A stretch of 64,000 bases of DNA from Mycobacterium sp. IS-3022 (GTDB lineage Bacteria; Actinomycetota; Actinomycetes; Mycobacteriales; Mycobacteriaceae), in contig NZ_LQIN01000008.1 in the NCBI RefSeq assembly GCF_001500065.1, positions 46,177 to 110,176 on the forward strand, written 5' to 3'. Numbering within the stretch: position 1 is the stretch's first letter; each line of letters opens with the position of its first letter. Positions 34,581 through 47,634 of this stretch are shown here, piece by piece. A program made the position numbers and the translations under genes. Below the pieces are notes generated by a model. The model saw only the letters and a program-made list of their open reading frames with translations. It made no database searches and was not told the DNA's origin.

Positions 34581-34901
34581 GTGTCGCAGACACCGGGGGT
34601 GATTGTGGCGTTATCGCAGACGATGGTCGGCTGGCTGCTGGTTGCGGCCGGTCTGCTGACGTTTCTGATCGGGGTGGCGTCGCGGGTGTTCATCGGCCGG
34701 AGACGCGAGAGCAAAGCCGTCCGCACCATGGTGCACACCTTCCGCCGAACCGGGGTGGCGCGGGTCCTGTTCGGCCGCTTCGAAAGCGACGTGCTCGATG
34801 ACGACGAGCTCGACGCCATGATCCTGATGCCGACGATCGTGGTCGCGTGCGGGCTGTGCCTGACCGCCGTCTTCCTGCTCGGCTACCAGAAAATCGTCTA
34901 A
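34581..34901 (+). CDS. Small two-helix membrane protein
   Basis: 106 residues. Helix 1 about 15-38 (TMVGWLLVAAGLLTFLIGVA in part) and helix 2 about 80-101 (TIVVACGLCLTAVFLLGY). Between them is a 40-residue basic then acidic cytoplasmic loop (RRRESKAVRTMVHTFRRTG then SDVLDDDELDAM). No known family. The stop overlaps the opposed MBL gene by 4 nt. GTG start. Function unknown. Confidence 0.6.
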   Translation: MSQTPGVIVALSQTMVGWLLVAAGLLTFLIGVASRVFIGRRRESKAVRTMVHTFRRTGVARVLFGRFESDVLDDDELDAMILMPTIVVACGLCLTAVFLLGYQKIV

Positions 34902-35635
34902 GGCCTGGCCGCGGCGGTCTCGGCCGCTTCTCGGATCGACCCCCGCCACACCGGGCCGTGCCCCGGCAGCAGCACCTCGGTGTCCAGCAGGCCGAGCGCG
35001 GCCAGGCTGCGCACGCAGCCGTCCTGGTCGTGATTGAACAGGCCCGGCAGCAGTTGCGGCCCGTCGTGCGACAGCAGCGGGTGACCGGTGACCAACGCGT
35101 CGCCGCTCACCAGCACACCGTCGACGAGAAACGAGCAGTGCCCGCCGGTGTGGCCCGGCGTCGGAATCGCCATCGGCTTGCCCGGCAGGCCCGCCGCGAC
35201 CTCCTCGGTGACGGCCTGCGCGGTGGGTATGCCGTCGCGCACCATTCCGCCCTTGCGGGTGATCGCCACCGACCACGTGAGGTAGCGCGGCTGCCAGATG
35301 TGCTTGGCGATGTCGACCGGCGACGCCTGCTCGAGATACTCCCGCTTGGCGTGTCCGACCTCGGCGGCGTGGCAGTACACCGGCGTGCCGTGCGTCTTCG
35401 CGAACCAGATCGCCGAGCCGAAGTGGTCGATGTGCGCGTGCGTCAACAGAATTGCGCGCAGGTCGTCGACGTCGAAGCCGAGCTGCCGCACCGACCGCAG
35501 CACGTCGTCGCGGTTGCCCGGGAAGCCGGTGTCGATCAACACCACCCCGGTGTCGTCGGTGACCAGCGTCCAGTTGACCAGGTCGGTGTAGGCGAAATGG
35601 ACGCTGTCGGTGATGGCGCTCAGCTCTGCTGCCAT
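34898..35635 (-). CDS. Metallo-beta-lactamase-fold hydrolase (Rv0406c-type)
   Basis: 245 residues. The metal site is complete: THAHIDHFGS (HxHxDH), His in TPGHTGGHCSF, Asp in VSGDALVTG and the final His in VLLPGHGPVWRG. It should be a two-zinc hydrolase of a thioester, lactone or phosphoester; the substrate is not apparent. ATG at 35635 is leaderless, with TAAACT 6 nt upstream. Divergent from fgd1, as in M. tuberculosis. Confidence 0.88.
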   Translation of the reverse strand: MAAELSAITDSVHFAYTDLVNWTLVTDDTGVVLIDTGFPGNRDDVLRSVRQLGFDVDDLRAILLTHAHIDHFGSAIWFAKTHGTPVYCHAAEVGHAKREYLEQASPVDIAKHIWQPRYLTWSVAITRKGGMVRDGIPTAQAVTEEVAAGLPGKPMAIPTPGHTGGHCSFLVDGVLVSGDALVTGHPLLSHDGPQLLPGLFNHDQDGCVRSLAALGLLDTEVLLPGHGPVWRGSIREAAETAAARP

Positions 35636-35641
35636 GCCGCG

Positions 35642-35647
35642 AGTTTA
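35642..35647 (-). promoter_or_regulatory. -10 box of leaderless MBL gene
   Basis: TAAACT on the minus strand, 6-nt spacer to ATG at 35635. Confidence 0.55.
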
Positions 35648-35670
35648 GGAGGGTGGAGTAGAAACGACGT

Positions 35671-36678
35671 GTGGACTTGAAACTCGGATACAAGGCGTCG
35701 GCGGAGCAGTTCGCGCCACGGGAACTGGTCGAGCTGGCCGTGGCCGCCGAAGAGCACGGCATGGACAGCGCGACCGTCAGCGACCACTTCCAGCCGTGGC
35801 GCCACGAGGGCGGGCACGCACCGTTCTCCCTGGCGTGGATGACCGCGGTCGGCGAGCGCACCAAGAACCTGATCCTCGGCACCTCGGTGCTGACCCCGAC
35901 GTTCCGGTACAACCCCGCGGTGATCGCGCAGGCCTTCGCGACGATGGGCTGTCTGTATCCGAACCGGATCTTCCTCGGCGTGGGCACCGGCGAGGCGCTC
36001 AACGAGATCGCCACCGGCTACGAGGGCGACTGGCCGGAGTTCAAGGAGCGCTTCGCGCGGCTGCGGGAGTCGGTCAAGCTGATGCGCGAGTTGTGGCTGG
36101 GGGACCGCGTCGATTTCGATGGCGAGTACTACCGCACGAAGGGCGCCTCGATCTACGACGTGCCCGAGGGCGGCATCCCGGTGTACATCGCGGCGGGCGG
36201 ACCGGTGGTCGCCAAGTACGCGGGCCGCGCGGGCGACGGGTTCATCTGCACCAGCGGCAAGGGCGAGGAGCTCTACAAGGACAAGCTCATCCCCGCCGTG
36301 TCCGAAGGGGCAGCGGCCGCGGGCAGGAACGTCGACGACATCGACCGGATGATCGAGATCAAGATCTCTTACGACACCGACCCCGAGCTTGCGTTGGAGA
36401 ACACCCGGTTCTGGGCGCCGCTGTCGTTGACCGCGGAGCAGAAGCACTCCATCGACGACCCGATCGAGATGGAGAAGGCCGCCGACGAACTGCCAATCGA
36501 GCAGGTGGCCAAACGGTGGATCGTCGCGTCGGATCCGGACGAGGCCGTCGAGAAGGTCGGCCAGTACGTCGAGTGGGGGCTGAACCACCTGGTGTTCCAC
36601 GCCCCCGGCCACGATCAGCGCCGGTTCCTCGAGCTGTTCGGCCGCGACCTCGAGCCGCGGCTGCGCCGCCTCGGCTGA
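35671..36678 (+). CDS. fgd1: F420-dependent glucose-6-phosphate dehydrogenase
   Basis: 335 residues, nearly identical in pattern to Rv0407 Fgd1. TIM-barrel luciferase-like fold: SDHFQPW (F420 contact and catalytic His40 region), [24 protein letters not shown] (in part [19 protein letters not shown]), [10 protein letters not shown] and [14 protein letters not shown] for phosphate binding. It oxidises glucose-6-phosphate to 6-phosphogluconolactone and reduces F420, supplying F420H2 for redox stress defence and nitroimidazole prodrug activation. GTG start with GGAGGG and GGAG sites upstream. Confidence 0.97.
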   Translation: MDLKLGYKASAEQFAPRELVELAVAAEEHGMDSATVSDHFQPWRHEGGHAPFSLAWMTAVGERTKNLILGTSVLTPTFRYNPAVIAQAFATMGCLYPNRIFLGVGTGEALNEIATGYEGDWPEFKERFARLRESVKLMRELWLGDRVDFDGEYYRTKGASIYDVPEGGIPVYIAAGGPVVAKYAGRAGDGFICTSGKGEELYKDKLIPAVSEGAAAAGRNVDDIDRMIEIKISYDTDPELALENTRFWAPLSLTAEQKHSIDDPIEMEKAADELPIEQVAKRWIVASDPDEAVEKVGQYVEWGLNHLVFHAPGHDQRRFLELFGRDLEPRLRRLG

Positions 36679-36706
36679 TTCACGTCGAGAACCCCTCCCG
36701 CACAAT

Positions 36707-37678
36707 ATGATTCGAGTACCGGCAACGGTCCTCGGCGCGCTCGCATTCGCGATGGCGCTCGCAGGGCTGCTGTCCCGCTACCTGCCGATCGATCACGAGG
36801 TCGTGCTGATCCTCGCGGCCGCGGCGCCGTACCTGACGGCGGCGGGCATCGCGGCCATGGCGCTGTTCGCCGTCGCGCGCCGGTGGGTACCGACGATCCT
36901 GGCCGCGGTGCTGTGCCTGGCGATGCTTGCCGTGCTCGCCCCGCGGTACTTCGGGCCGGAGAAGATCCCGGTGCCCTCGGTTGCGCTGCGGGTGGTGACC
37001 GCCAACCTCGGGATGGGGCGGGCTGACGCACGCGCGGTCGTCGAACTGGCGACCGGATCGGCGGATGTGCTCGTCGTACAGGAGATGACGCCGGAAGTCG
37101 CGACCGCGATGTCGGCCGCCGGACTCGACGCCGCGTTCGGCCACCGGGTGCTCGACCCGCGCCCGATGGCGGCCGGCATCGGCGTGTGGAGCCGGCATCC
37201 GATCGTGGCCTCCGCCTCCGTCGCGGGCTACCAGATGCCGATGCTGCGCGCCCGCGTCCGCGTGCCCGGGGTGCAGACCGACCTGACCGTGCTCGCCGTG
37301 CATCTGGCCGCGCCGTGGGTGCAGCCGCTGCGCTGGTTCAGCGGCGACATCGCGCGGTTGCCCGAGACGCTGCGGGCCGTCGCCCGTGACGCCGGTTCCG
37401 GCGCGGTCGTCGTCGCCGGCGACCTGAACGCCACCTACGACATGCGCCCGTTCCGGGCGCTGCTGGCCGAGGGATATCGCGATGCCGCCGAACAGGCCGG
37501 CGCGGGCATGACCCGCAGCTATCCCAGCAAGCGGTTCCGGTTGCCGGTGATCGGCATCGACCACGTGCTGACGCGTAACTGTGCGGCGACGGTGGCCTAC
37601 ACCGTGGCGCTTCCGGGTTCCGACCACCGCGGACTCGCGACCACCGTCGACGTGCCGATGGACCCGACCGCCAGCTGA
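36707..37678 (+). CDS. Membrane-bound endonuclease/exonuclease/phosphatase-family protein
   Basis: 323 residues. Three N-terminal membrane helices (about 7-24, 33-58, 62-82) are followed by an EEP domain. Its active-site features are VTANLGMG (Asn), VVQEMTPE (metal Glu), GDLNAT (Asp/Asn pair), GIDHVLT and the final GSDHRGLATTV (catalytic His). The fold serves phospholipases, nucleases and inositol phosphatases; here the catalytic domain should face the outside, suggesting a lipid or envelope substrate. Similar genes are common in actinobacteria. Located between fgd1 and pta, co-directional but with 28 and 21 nt gaps. Confidence 0.85.
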   Translation: MIRVPATVLGALAFAMALAGLLSRYLPIDHEVVLILAAAAPYLTAAGIAAMALFAVARRWVPTILAAVLCLAMLAVLAPRYFGPEKIPVPSVALRVVTANLGMGRADARAVVELATGSADVLVVQEMTPEVATAMSAAGLDAAFGHRVLDPRPMAAGIGVWSRHPIVASASVAGYQMPMLRARVRVPGVQTDLTVLAVHLAAPWVQPLRWFSGDIARLPETLRAVARDAGSGAVVVAGDLNATYDMRPFRALLAEGYRDAAEQAGAGMTRSYPSKRFRLPVIGIDHVLTRNCAATVAYTVALPGSDHRGLATTVDVPMDPTAS

Positions 37679-37686
37679 GATTGCCC

Positions 37687-37692
37687 TAGGCT
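37687..37692 (+). promoter_or_regulatory. -10 box of leaderless pta
   Basis: TAGGCT, 7-nt spacer to GTG at 37700. Confidence 0.6.
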
Positions 37693-37699
37693 GGGTCGC

Positions 37700-39802
37700 G
37701 TGCCCGCCGACCCCGTCTCGGAGCCGTTGTCTTCGCGCGAGCGTTCATCCGCCATCTACGTGGCATCGCCAGAAGGGGACACCGGCAAGTCGACGGTGGC
37801 GCTGGGCATCCTGCACAGGCTGACGGCCACGGTGGCCAAAGTCGGTGTCTTCCGGCCGATCACCCGGCTCGGCGAAGACCGCGACTACATCCTCGAACTG
37901 CTGCTCGAACACAGCACCGCCGGGCTGTCCTACGACGACTGCGTGGGCGTCGGCTACGAGCGGCTGCACGACGACCCCGACGGCGCGCTGGCCGACATCG
38001 TCGACCGGTACCACCGGGTGGCCGACCGCTGCGATGCGGTGTTGATCGTCGGTAGCGACTACACCGACGTCGCCGCGCCCAGCGAGCTGTCGACCAACGC
38101 GCGGATCGCGGCCAACCTCGGCGCCCCGGTGGTGCTGGCGGTGAAAGCCAAGGATCGCACTCCCGAGCAGGTCGCCCACATCGTCGACATCTGCCTCGGC
38201 GAGATCGCCGCCCAGCACGCGCACACCGCGGCCGTCGTCGCCAACCGCTGCGATCCCGCTCAACTGTCCGCGGTGACCGACGCGCTGAAACGCTTCGAGC
38301 CCAAGTGCTACGCGCTGCCGGAGGAGCCGCTGCTGGTCGCGCCCTCGGTCGCCGAACTGCAGCAGGCCGTGGAAGGCACGCTGCTCAGCGGTGATCCGGC
38401 GCTGCTGTCGCGTGAGGCGATGGATCTGATGGTCGCAGGCATGACCGCCGAACGCGTACTCGAGCGACTCACCGAGGGCGTCGCCGTGATTGCGGCGGGT
38501 GACCGGTCCGACGTCGTGCTCGCCTTGGCGAGTGCCCATGCCGCCGAGGGCTTTCCGTCACTGTCCTGCATCATTCTCAACGGTGGCCTGGAACTGCATC
38601 CGGCGATCGCCGCGCTGGTGTCGGGGCTGGGGTTGCGGTTACCGATCATCGCCACCAGGTTTCGAACATTCGAGACGGCGAGCCGGGTGGCGTCGGCGCG
38701 CGGCCGGGTGACGGCGACCTCGGTGCGCAAGATCGACACGGCACTGGCGCTGATGGAGTCCCACGTCGACATCGCGGAACTGCTTGCCCAGCTGGCGATC
38801 CCGATCCCGGCGGTCGTCACTCCGCAGATGTTCACCTACCAGTTGCTGGACTGGGCCCGGTCCGACCGTAAACACATCGTGCTGCCGGAGGGGGACGACG
38901 ACCGCATCCTGACCGCGGCGGGCCGACTACTGCACCGCGGCGTCGCCGAGCTGACGATCCTCGGCGACGAATCACAGATCCGGCCCCGCGCCGCCGAACT
39001 GGGCGTCGACATCTCCGGTGCCACGGTGCTCAACCCGCAGACCAGCGACTTGTGTGACAAGTTCGCCGAACAGTACGCCGAACTGCGAAAGCACAAGGGC
39101 GTCACCGTCGAACAGGCCCGCGAGACCATCCACGACGTCTCGTATTTCGGCACCATGCTGGTGTACAACGACATGGTCGACGGCATGGTCTCCGGAGCGC
39201 GGCACACCACCGCGCACACGGTGCGGCCGGCGTTCGAGATCATCAAGACGCTGCCCGACGTCGAGACCGTGTCGAGCATCTTCCTGATGTGCCTGGCCGA
39301 CCGGGTACTGGCCTACGGTGACTGCGCGATCGTCCCTGACCCGACCTCGGAGCAACTGGCCGACATCGCGATCTCCTCGGCACGCACCGCGGCCAGCTTC
39401 GGAATCGAACCGCGGGTCGCGATGCTGTCCTACTCGACGGGCACCAGCGGAGCGGGCGCGGAGGTCGAGAAGGTCAGGGCGGCAACCGAACTGGTCATCG
39501 CACGCGAGCCGGATCTGCTCGTCGACGGGCCGATTCAGTACGACGCCGCGGTGGAACCCTCGGTGGCGAAGTCCAAGATGCCGGACTCGAAGGTGGCCGG
39601 CCGCGCGACGGTGCTGATCTTCCCCGACCTCAACACCGGCAACAACACCTACAAGGCGGTGCAGCGCAGCGCGGGCGCGATCGCGATCGGACCGGTGCTG
39701 CAGGGGCTGAAGAAGCCCGTCAACGACCTATCCCGCGGGGCGTTGGTGGAGGACATCGTCAACACCGTGGCGATCACGGCCATCCAGGCGCAGAAACTCT
39801 GA
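37700..39802 (+). CDS. pta: Phosphate acetyltransferase (long form)
   Basis: 700 residues. Domain order: an N-terminal BioD-like P-loop domain ([18 protein letters not shown], about 15-32), a central DRTGG domain (about 215-330) and the catalytic PTA_PTB domain (about 370-700) with [16 protein letters not shown] and the SYSTGTSG and [16 protein letters not shown] motifs. It interconverts acetyl-CoA and acetyl-phosphate. With ackA it forms the acetate switch. The stop shares one base with the ackA ATG (TGATG), so translation is coupled. Leaderless GTG start. Confidence 0.97.
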   Translation: MPADPVSEPLSSRERSSAIYVASPEGDTGKSTVALGILHRLTATVAKVGVFRPITRLGEDRDYILELLLEHSTAGLSYDDCVGVGYERLHDDPDGALADIVDRYHRVADRCDAVLIVGSDYTDVAAPSELSTNARIAANLGAPVVLAVKAKDRTPEQVAHIVDICLGEIAAQHAHTAAVVANRCDPAQLSAVTDALKRFEPKCYALPEEPLLVAPSVAELQQAVEGTLLSGDPALLSREAMDLMVAGMTAERVLERLTEGVAVIAAGDRSDVVLALASAHAAEGFPSLSCIILNGGLELHPAIAALVSGLGLRLPIIATRFRTFETASRVASARGRVTATSVRKIDTALALMESHVDIAELLAQLAIPIPAVVTPQMFTYQLLDWARSDRKHIVLPEGDDDRILTAAGRLLHRGVAELTILGDESQIRPRAAELGVDISGATVLNPQTSDLCDKFAEQYAELRKHKGVTVEQARETIHDVSYFGTMLVYNDMVDGMVSGARHTTAHTVRPAFEIIKTLPDVETVSSIFLMCLADRVLAYGDCAIVPDPTSEQLADIAISSARTAASFGIEPRVAMLSYSTGTSGAGAEVEKVRAATELVIAREPDLLVDGPIQYDAAVEPSVAKSKMPDSKVAGRATVLIFPDLNTGNNTYKAVQRSAGAIAIGPVLQGLKKPVNDLSRGALVEDIVNTVAITAIQAQKL

Positions 39803-40944
39803 TGCCCCGCAGCGTGCTGGTGCTCAACTCGGGTTCGTCGTCGCTCAAATATGCTGTCGTCGAACCCGATTCGGAGAGCATGGTGGTGGACGGCATCGTC
39901 GAGCGGATCGGTGAGGGACAGGTCCGTGACCATGCCGAGGCGCTGCAGACGGCGTTCCACCAGATGGCGCAGTCGGGGCAGCGGCTCGACACGCTCGGGC
40001 TCGTCGCCGTCGGCCACCGGGTCGTGCACGGTGGTCCGGACATCTATCAGCCGACGCTCATCGACGACGCGCTGGTCGCCAAGATCGACGAATTGTCCGC
40101 CCTTGCGCCCCTGCACAATCCGCCCGCGCTGTTGGGTATCGAGGAGGCGCGCAAGGCGCTGCCCGACCTGCCCCACGTCGCGGTCTTCGACACCGCGTTC
40201 TTCCACGATCTACCGCCTGCGGCCGCGACATACGCGATCGACCGTGACGTCGCCGCGCAGTGGCACGTCCGTCGATACGGCTTTCACGGCACGTCGCACC
40301 AGTACGTCAGCGAACAGGCCGCCGCGTATCTGGGGAAGCCGCTGGACTCACTGCGCCAGATCGTGTTGCACCTGGGCAACGGCGCATCGGCATCGGCCAT
40401 CGTCGGTGGACGCCCGGTGGACACCTCCATGGGATTGACTCCGATGGAGGGGCTGGTGATGGGCACCCGGTCCGGAGACATCGATCCCGGGGTGCTGGTG
40501 TATCTGTGGCGCACCGCGAACATGGGCGTCGAGGACATCGAGGAGATGCTCAACCGCCGCTCCGGCGTACGTGGGCTCGGCGGCGAAATCGACTTCCGGG
40601 TCCTTCACCAGCGCATCGAATCCGGGGATGCCGCAGCACAATTGGCTTACGACGTGTATATCCACCGGCTGCGCAAGTACATCGGCGCGTATCTGGCGTT
40701 GCTGGGCTCCGCCGACGTCATCACGCTCACGGCGGGAGTCGGCGAAAACGATGCGGCGGTACGCCGCGACGCGCTGAGCGGGCTGGCGCCGTTGGGAATC
40801 GAACTCGACGAACGGCTCAACGCGAGCCCCGAAAAGACGGCCCGGCGCATCTCGGCCGACAGTTCTCCGACGACGGTGCTAGTGGTTCCCACTGATGAGG
40901 AGCTGGCGATCGCCCGCGCCTGCGCCCACCTCGTCGAGCAGTGA
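39802..40944 (+). CDS. ackA: Acetate kinase
   Basis: 380 residues. ASKHA kinase: [12 protein letters not shown] (phosphate-1), [49 protein letters not shown] (in part [13 protein letters not shown]) and LTAGVGEND (adenosine) are all present. It makes ATP and acetate from acetyl-phosphate, or the reverse for acetate activation. Co-translated with pta. The last 66 nt overlap the 3' end of an opposed STAS gene, an unusually long antisense overlap. Confidence 0.97.
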   Translation: MPRSVLVLNSGSSSLKYAVVEPDSESMVVDGIVERIGEGQVRDHAEALQTAFHQMAQSGQRLDTLGLVAVGHRVVHGGPDIYQPTLIDDALVAKIDELSALAPLHNPPALLGIEEARKALPDLPHVAVFDTAFFHDLPPAAATYAIDRDVAAQWHVRRYGFHGTSHQYVSEQAAAYLGKPLDSLRQIVLHLGNGASASAIVGGRPVDTSMGLTPMEGLVMGTRSGDIDPGVLVYLWRTANMGVEDIEEMLNRRSGVRGLGGEIDFRVLHQRIESGDAAAQLAYDVYIHRLRKYIGAYLALLGSADVITLTAGVGENDAAVRRDALSGLAPLGIELDERLNASPEKTARRISADSSPTTVLVVPTDEELAIARACAHLVEQ

Positions 40945-41325
40945 GCGCGGCTTGTCGAGCGGCAGCTCGCCCGCGGGATCGCAGATGGCCAGCAGCCGGC
41001 GCACCTGCCTGCCGCAGCGCACCTCCCAGTCGATCCCGGACCGCGAACAGATCACGTTGATGTAGTGCAAGGCGGCGAATCCCGCCGTGCCGAAGAAGTC
41101 AACGAGCCGAAGGTCGATCACCAGGCGTCTGGTGCCCGCGATCTGTCCTTCCACGTATCCGGCGAGGGCGCGGCTGTTGGTCGCATCGAGCTCTCCATCG
41201 ACCGTCACGAGGACCGTCGAACCTTTCCGGTGAGACGCCGAGAAGCTGGCGCGGTGGTGGTGTTCGCACCGATCGAACGACCGGGGATCCGGCCGGAACA
41301 CCCTGCAGGTTCCTACAGCGGACAC
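40879..41325 (-). CDS. STAS-domain protein (anti-sigma factor antagonist-like)
   Basis: 148 residues. After a 30-residue His/Arg-rich N terminus, a STAS domain follows (about 35-125): [21 protein letters not shown], then [22 protein letters not shown]. The canonical phospho-acceptor motif D-S-S/T-G is replaced by D-F-F-G-T, so Thr or no phosphorylation may be used, as in some mycobacterial paralogues. It should bind an anti-sigma factor; no sigma or anti-sigma gene is adjacent. GTG start with CAGGAG 8 nt upstream. Its 3' end overlaps ackA by 66 nt. Confidence 0.78.
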   Translation of the reverse strand: MSAVGTCRVFRPDPRSFDRCEHHHRASFSASHRKGSTVLVTVDGELDATNSRALAGYVEGQIAGTRRLVIDLRLVDFFGTAGFAALHYINVICSRSGIDWEVRCGRQVRRLLAICDPAGELPLDKPRSLLDEVGAGAGDRQLLISGNH

Positions 41326-41650
41326 GGTGCACTCCTGTTGTCGAGACGCATATGAAACCGCGGATGCCGTCAGGGCGCCTTACTGTTTCTCCAAGCCGCA
41401 CGTCAGGAGTTCAAACCCCGATGACCTCTGCAGTTGGCTGTGACCTCAACCTGTGATGCAGATTACTACGGATTCCGCGAGTAGACCATCGAGTGTTACT
41501 ACATGCGCGAACCCTGTAAGGAAGCGCAGCGCGGGAGCCGGTTTGCTGACGCCGCCTACGGATTCCGTAGGCGCCCATCGTGTCGGGCTGCCGGCGATGA
41601 CGATGACTTTTGCCAAGCCCGCGAGCGGCAGGACGGCCGCGGCCCGACCG
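41326..41650. other. 325-bp gap between STAS gene and pknG: no gene seen
   Basis: No credible reading frame. It contains an 11-bp direct repeat TACGGATTCCG (41467-41477 and 41557-41567), the second copy lying inside a 10-bp palindrome, and probably the STAS promoter on the right-hand side of that gene. It may hold the pknG operon terminator. Confidence 0.5.
41553..41573. terminator. Palindrome downstream of pknG operon
   Basis: CGCCTACGGA-T-TCCGTAGGCG is a perfect 10-bp inverted repeat with a single central base, about 80 nt past the pknG stop. It could form a terminator stem without U-tract, or be an operator. Confidence 0.35.
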
Positions 41651-44882
<3,232 letters not shown>

Positions 44883-44886
<4 letters not shown>

Positions 44887-46202
44887 CGATACTCACTCAG
44901 CCTCGGCCAGAGCCCCAGCGCCACCGCGACGGCCGCGGCGACGCTGAGCACCGCGGCGCCGACGGTCGCGCCGGACAACACCCGGTGAGCATTGATGATG
45001 TCGTTGCGCAACTGGTTCCGGCTCTCTTCGATGCCCTTGCTCAGCGCCTCGTCGAGCTTGTTGAACGCCGGCGTCGAGTCGTCCTCGCCCGTGCCCAACG
45101 CCACCTGCGTCGCGGCCTGGTAGTTGCCGACGCCGATGTAGGCGTTGATCCGGTCGTCTGCTGCGCGCCACTTCTTCAACAGTTGCTCGGCCTCGGCGAG
45201 ATCGGTCTTGTCGATCGCGTCGTCACGAGCCAGGTACTCCGAAAGCTGTTGCTGCATCATGTCGATGCGTTGGTAGTAGGACTGCTTGCGCACTTCCTCG
45301 TCGCCGCGCCGGATCAGCGAGAGCGTCTCATCGGCGCGGGCCTGCTGGGCGGTGATGGCGAGGTTCGTGATGGTCTTCAGGGACTCCGCGGCGGTGTCCT
45401 TGGCGCTGCGGCTGTCGGCGGTCGAGATGATCAGCGCCGTCCCCACCCAGATCAACATGATCAGCACCGCAAGGCCGCCCGCGACGAAGCCGATGTTGAT
45501 CCGCCTGCGGGTGCGCCGGGCCAGCCAACGGTTGGCGAACACGCCGAACAACAGCGTCGCCAGGACCACGAGAATGACCGGGCCCGGGATCCGGGTGGAC
45601 GCGCTGGTCTCGGCGTCCACCCGTGCCGAGGTCTCCTCGTAGAGCCGTTGCGCGCTGGGCAGGATCTGGGTCTGCATCAACGCCGACGCCTCGGACAGGT
45701 AGGAGGAGCCGACCGGGTTGCCCGACCGGTTGTTGGTGCGCGCGGTCTCGACCAGACCGGTGTACATCGACAGCTCGGCGTTGACCCGGCCGAGCAACTG
45801 CACCAGCTCCTCGTCGGTGAGCCCGCTCGATGCCCGGGTCACCGCGACCGACGCGTCGGTGATCGCCTGTTCGTAGCGGTGCCGGACGTCGCGGGGCTCC
45901 GCGCCGGCGATGAACGCCGTGGCCGCGGCGGCGTCGGCCACCGAGAGTGTCGTATATAGCTGTCCGGCGGCGAACGACAGTGGTTCGGTGTGGTTGAGCA
46001 CCGTGGTGAGCGCCTGCTGGCGGTCGTTGATCGTCGTCGAGGTGGCGAACGCGCTGGCGATCACGAGCGCGGAGAGCACCACCCCGATGGTCAGGATGCG
46101 GCCGGGTGTGGTCCACAGGAACCACCACCGTTGGTGCGCCGGTGTTCCCGGTGACCGCGAGGCGAGCGGCTCCGTCGACGGGTGCGCCAACTCCACAGTC
46201 AC
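44883..46202 (-). CDS. glnX: GlnX, membrane transducer linking GlnH to PknG
   Basis: 439 residues. Four membrane helices: about 35-55, 208-226, 238-260 and the C-terminal pair region 408-430, with two long helical extracytoplasmic domains (about 57-205 and 262-405) rich in Ala/Glu/Arg coiled-coil-like stretches. This is the layout of bacterial four-helix-bundle sensors. GlnX passes amino-acid sensing by GlnH to cytoplasmic PknG. First gene of the glnX-glnH-pknG operon. GTG start at 46202. The divergent spacer with mutT3 is 112 bp. Confidence 0.92.
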
Positions 46203-46302
46203 GTTCGCGCGGACCTCATCAGCATCGCTTTCCGGCTCGTCGTTCCGACCGCTCTCAACTGTATAAAAGAAGTCTAAGAGTTTCCGGCAACGCGGGCGCC
46301 CC

Positions 46303-46308
46303 TATTGT
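46303..46308 (+). promoter_or_regulatory. -10 box of leaderless mutT3
   Basis: TATTGT, 6-nt spacer to GTG at 46315. Confidence 0.55.
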
Positions 46309-46314
46309 TGAGGC

Positions 46315-46815
46315 GTGCGTGGCGACGGTGACGGCTGGGTGGTTTCCGAGGGCCAGGCCTACTGGGGTAGGTACGGTGCGGCCGGCCTACTGCTGCGGGC
46401 TCCCGGCCACAACGGCGCTGCGGTGGTGCTGCTCCAGCACCGGGCGCCGTGGAGTCACCAGGGCGGCACCTGGGGTCTGCCCGGCGGTGCGCGTGACAGC
46501 CACGAGACGGCCGAGCAGGCCGCCATCCGGGAGGCGCACGAAGAAGCGGGCCTGCCGCAGGATCAGCTGACGGTGCGAAAGGTGGTCCAGACGAAGACCG
46601 TCGCGGCCGACGGAGTCAGCTGGACGTACAGCACGGTCATCGCCGATGCGCCCGCGATGCTGCACACCGTTCCGAACCAGGAGAGCGCCGAGTTGCGCTG
46701 GGTCGCCGTCGACGAGGTCGCCGAGCTGCCGCTGCACCCCGGCTTCGCCGCGAGTTGGGCGCGGCTGCGCGACGAGTTCGCCTCGATTCCGCTGGTCGTC
46801 AACCCGCAGCTCTGA
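46315..46815 (+). CDS. mutT3: MutT3-type Nudix hydrolase
   Basis: 166 residues. The Nudix box is complete: [24 protein letters not shown] (in part REAHEEAGL, with the catalytic Glu residues). VRGDGDGWV and [16 protein letters not shown] at the N terminus match Rv0413. Family members remove oxidised nucleotides (8-oxo-dGTP and others) from the pool to limit mutation. It lacks the C-terminal extension of the M. tuberculosis protein. The 3' end overlaps thiE by 17 nt on the opposite strand. Leaderless GTG. Confidence 0.9.
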   Translation: MRGDGDGWVVSEGQAYWGRYGAAGLLLRAPGHNGAAVVLLQHRAPWSHQGGTWGLPGGARDSHETAEQAAIREAHEEAGLPQDQLTVRKVVQTKTVAADGVSWTYSTVIADAPAMLHTVPNQESAELRWVAVDEVAELPLHPGFAASWARLRDEFASIPLVVNPQL

Positions 46816-47470
46816 GCTCGGCCTTCAACTGTGCGGCGGCCGCCCCAGGGTCCTCGGCGGCCGTGATCGCCCGCACCACGACGATGCGCCGCGCGCCGGC
46901 CGCCAGCACTTCGGGCAGCCGCGCCGCGTCGATGCCGCCGATCGCGAACCACGGCTTGGCCGTATCCCGCCGGGCCGCGTGCCGGATCAGGTCCAGGCCG
47001 GGGGCGGGTCGGCCCGGTTTGGTCGGGGTGGGCCAGCAGGGGCCGACGCAGAAGTAGTCGACGGCTTCGGCGATCGCGGCGCCGACCTGATCGACGTCGT
47101 GGGTGGAACGGCCGATCACCGTCCGGTCGCCGACGATGTCGCGGGCGACCGCAAGCGGCAGATCGTCCTGGCCCAGGTGCAGCACGTCCGCGCCGGCGGC
47201 CACGGCGATGTCCGCGCGGTCGTTGACGGCCAGCAGTGCGTTGTGGCGGCGGGCGGCGTCGCCGAGCACCTCGAGCGCCTCGAGTTCCTGACGCGCCTCC
47301 AGCGGGCCGAACCGCTTTTCGCCCGCCGACCCCTTGTCCCGCAACTGGATGAGGTCGACGCCGCCGGCCAATGCCGCGTCGGCGAACTCCGCGAGATCGC
47401 CCAGTTCACGGCGGGCGTCGGTGCACAGGTACAGCGACGCGGTGGCCAGGCGCTTCCGAGGTTCGTGCAC
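46799..47470 (-). CDS. thiE: Thiamine-phosphate synthase
   Basis: 223 residues. A TIM barrel with the IQLRDKGS strand/loop (phosphate and pyrimidine contact), [26 protein letters not shown] (in part NDRADIA and HLGQDDL), IGRSTH and the [15 protein letters not shown] loop, and IGGID for phosphate. It joins HMP-PP and the thiazole phosphate to give thiamine phosphate. Divergent from the riboswitch-thiO operon; its own promoter is leaderless and has no riboswitch. Confidence 0.95.
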   Translation of the reverse strand: MHEPRKRLATASLYLCTDARRELGDLAEFADAALAGGVDLIQLRDKGSAGEKRFGPLEARQELEALEVLGDAARRHNALLAVNDRADIAVAAGADVLHLGQDDLPLAVARDIVGDRTVIGRSTHDVDQVGAAIAEAVDYFCVGPCWPTPTKPGRPAPGLDLIRHAARRDTAKPWFAIGGIDAARLPEVLAAGARRIVVVRAITAAEDPGAAAAQLKAELRAAG

Positions 47471-47476
47471 ACCGCG

Positions 47477-47482
47477 ACGCTA
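47477..47482 (-). promoter_or_regulatory. -10 box of leaderless thiE
   Basis: TAGCGT on the minus strand, 6-nt spacer to GTG at 47470. Confidence 0.55.
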
Positions 47483-47525
47483 GCCGATCGGCGCCGCACG
47501 CCCGATCGCCGCTGACGCCGGCGGG

Positions 47526-47531
47526 TAGGGT
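47526..47531 (+). promoter_or_regulatory. -10 box driving the thiO TPP riboswitch
   Basis: TAGGGT; predicted transcription start about 47538, right before the riboswitch. Confidence 0.45.
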
Positions 47532-47538
47532 GGGTTGA

Positions 47539-47634
47539 CGAACGCGGGAGTCCCGGGACCGGGGGCTGAGAGTGGGCATGCGCACCTGCCCTTACCGTCG
47601 CACCTGATCCGGGTCATGCCGGCGAAGGGAGGGG
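47539..47634 (+). ncRNA. TPP riboswitch (THI box) of the thiOSG operon
   Basis: Conserved pieces in order: GGGAGTCCCGGGACCGGGG, GCTGAGA (47565-47571), ACCTGATCCGGGTCATGCCGG (core CCTGATCCGGGTCATGCC) and GCGAAGGGA. Purine-rich GGGAGGGG directly abuts the thiO ATG, so ligand binding should mask the ribosome site (translational control). Confidence 0.95.
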
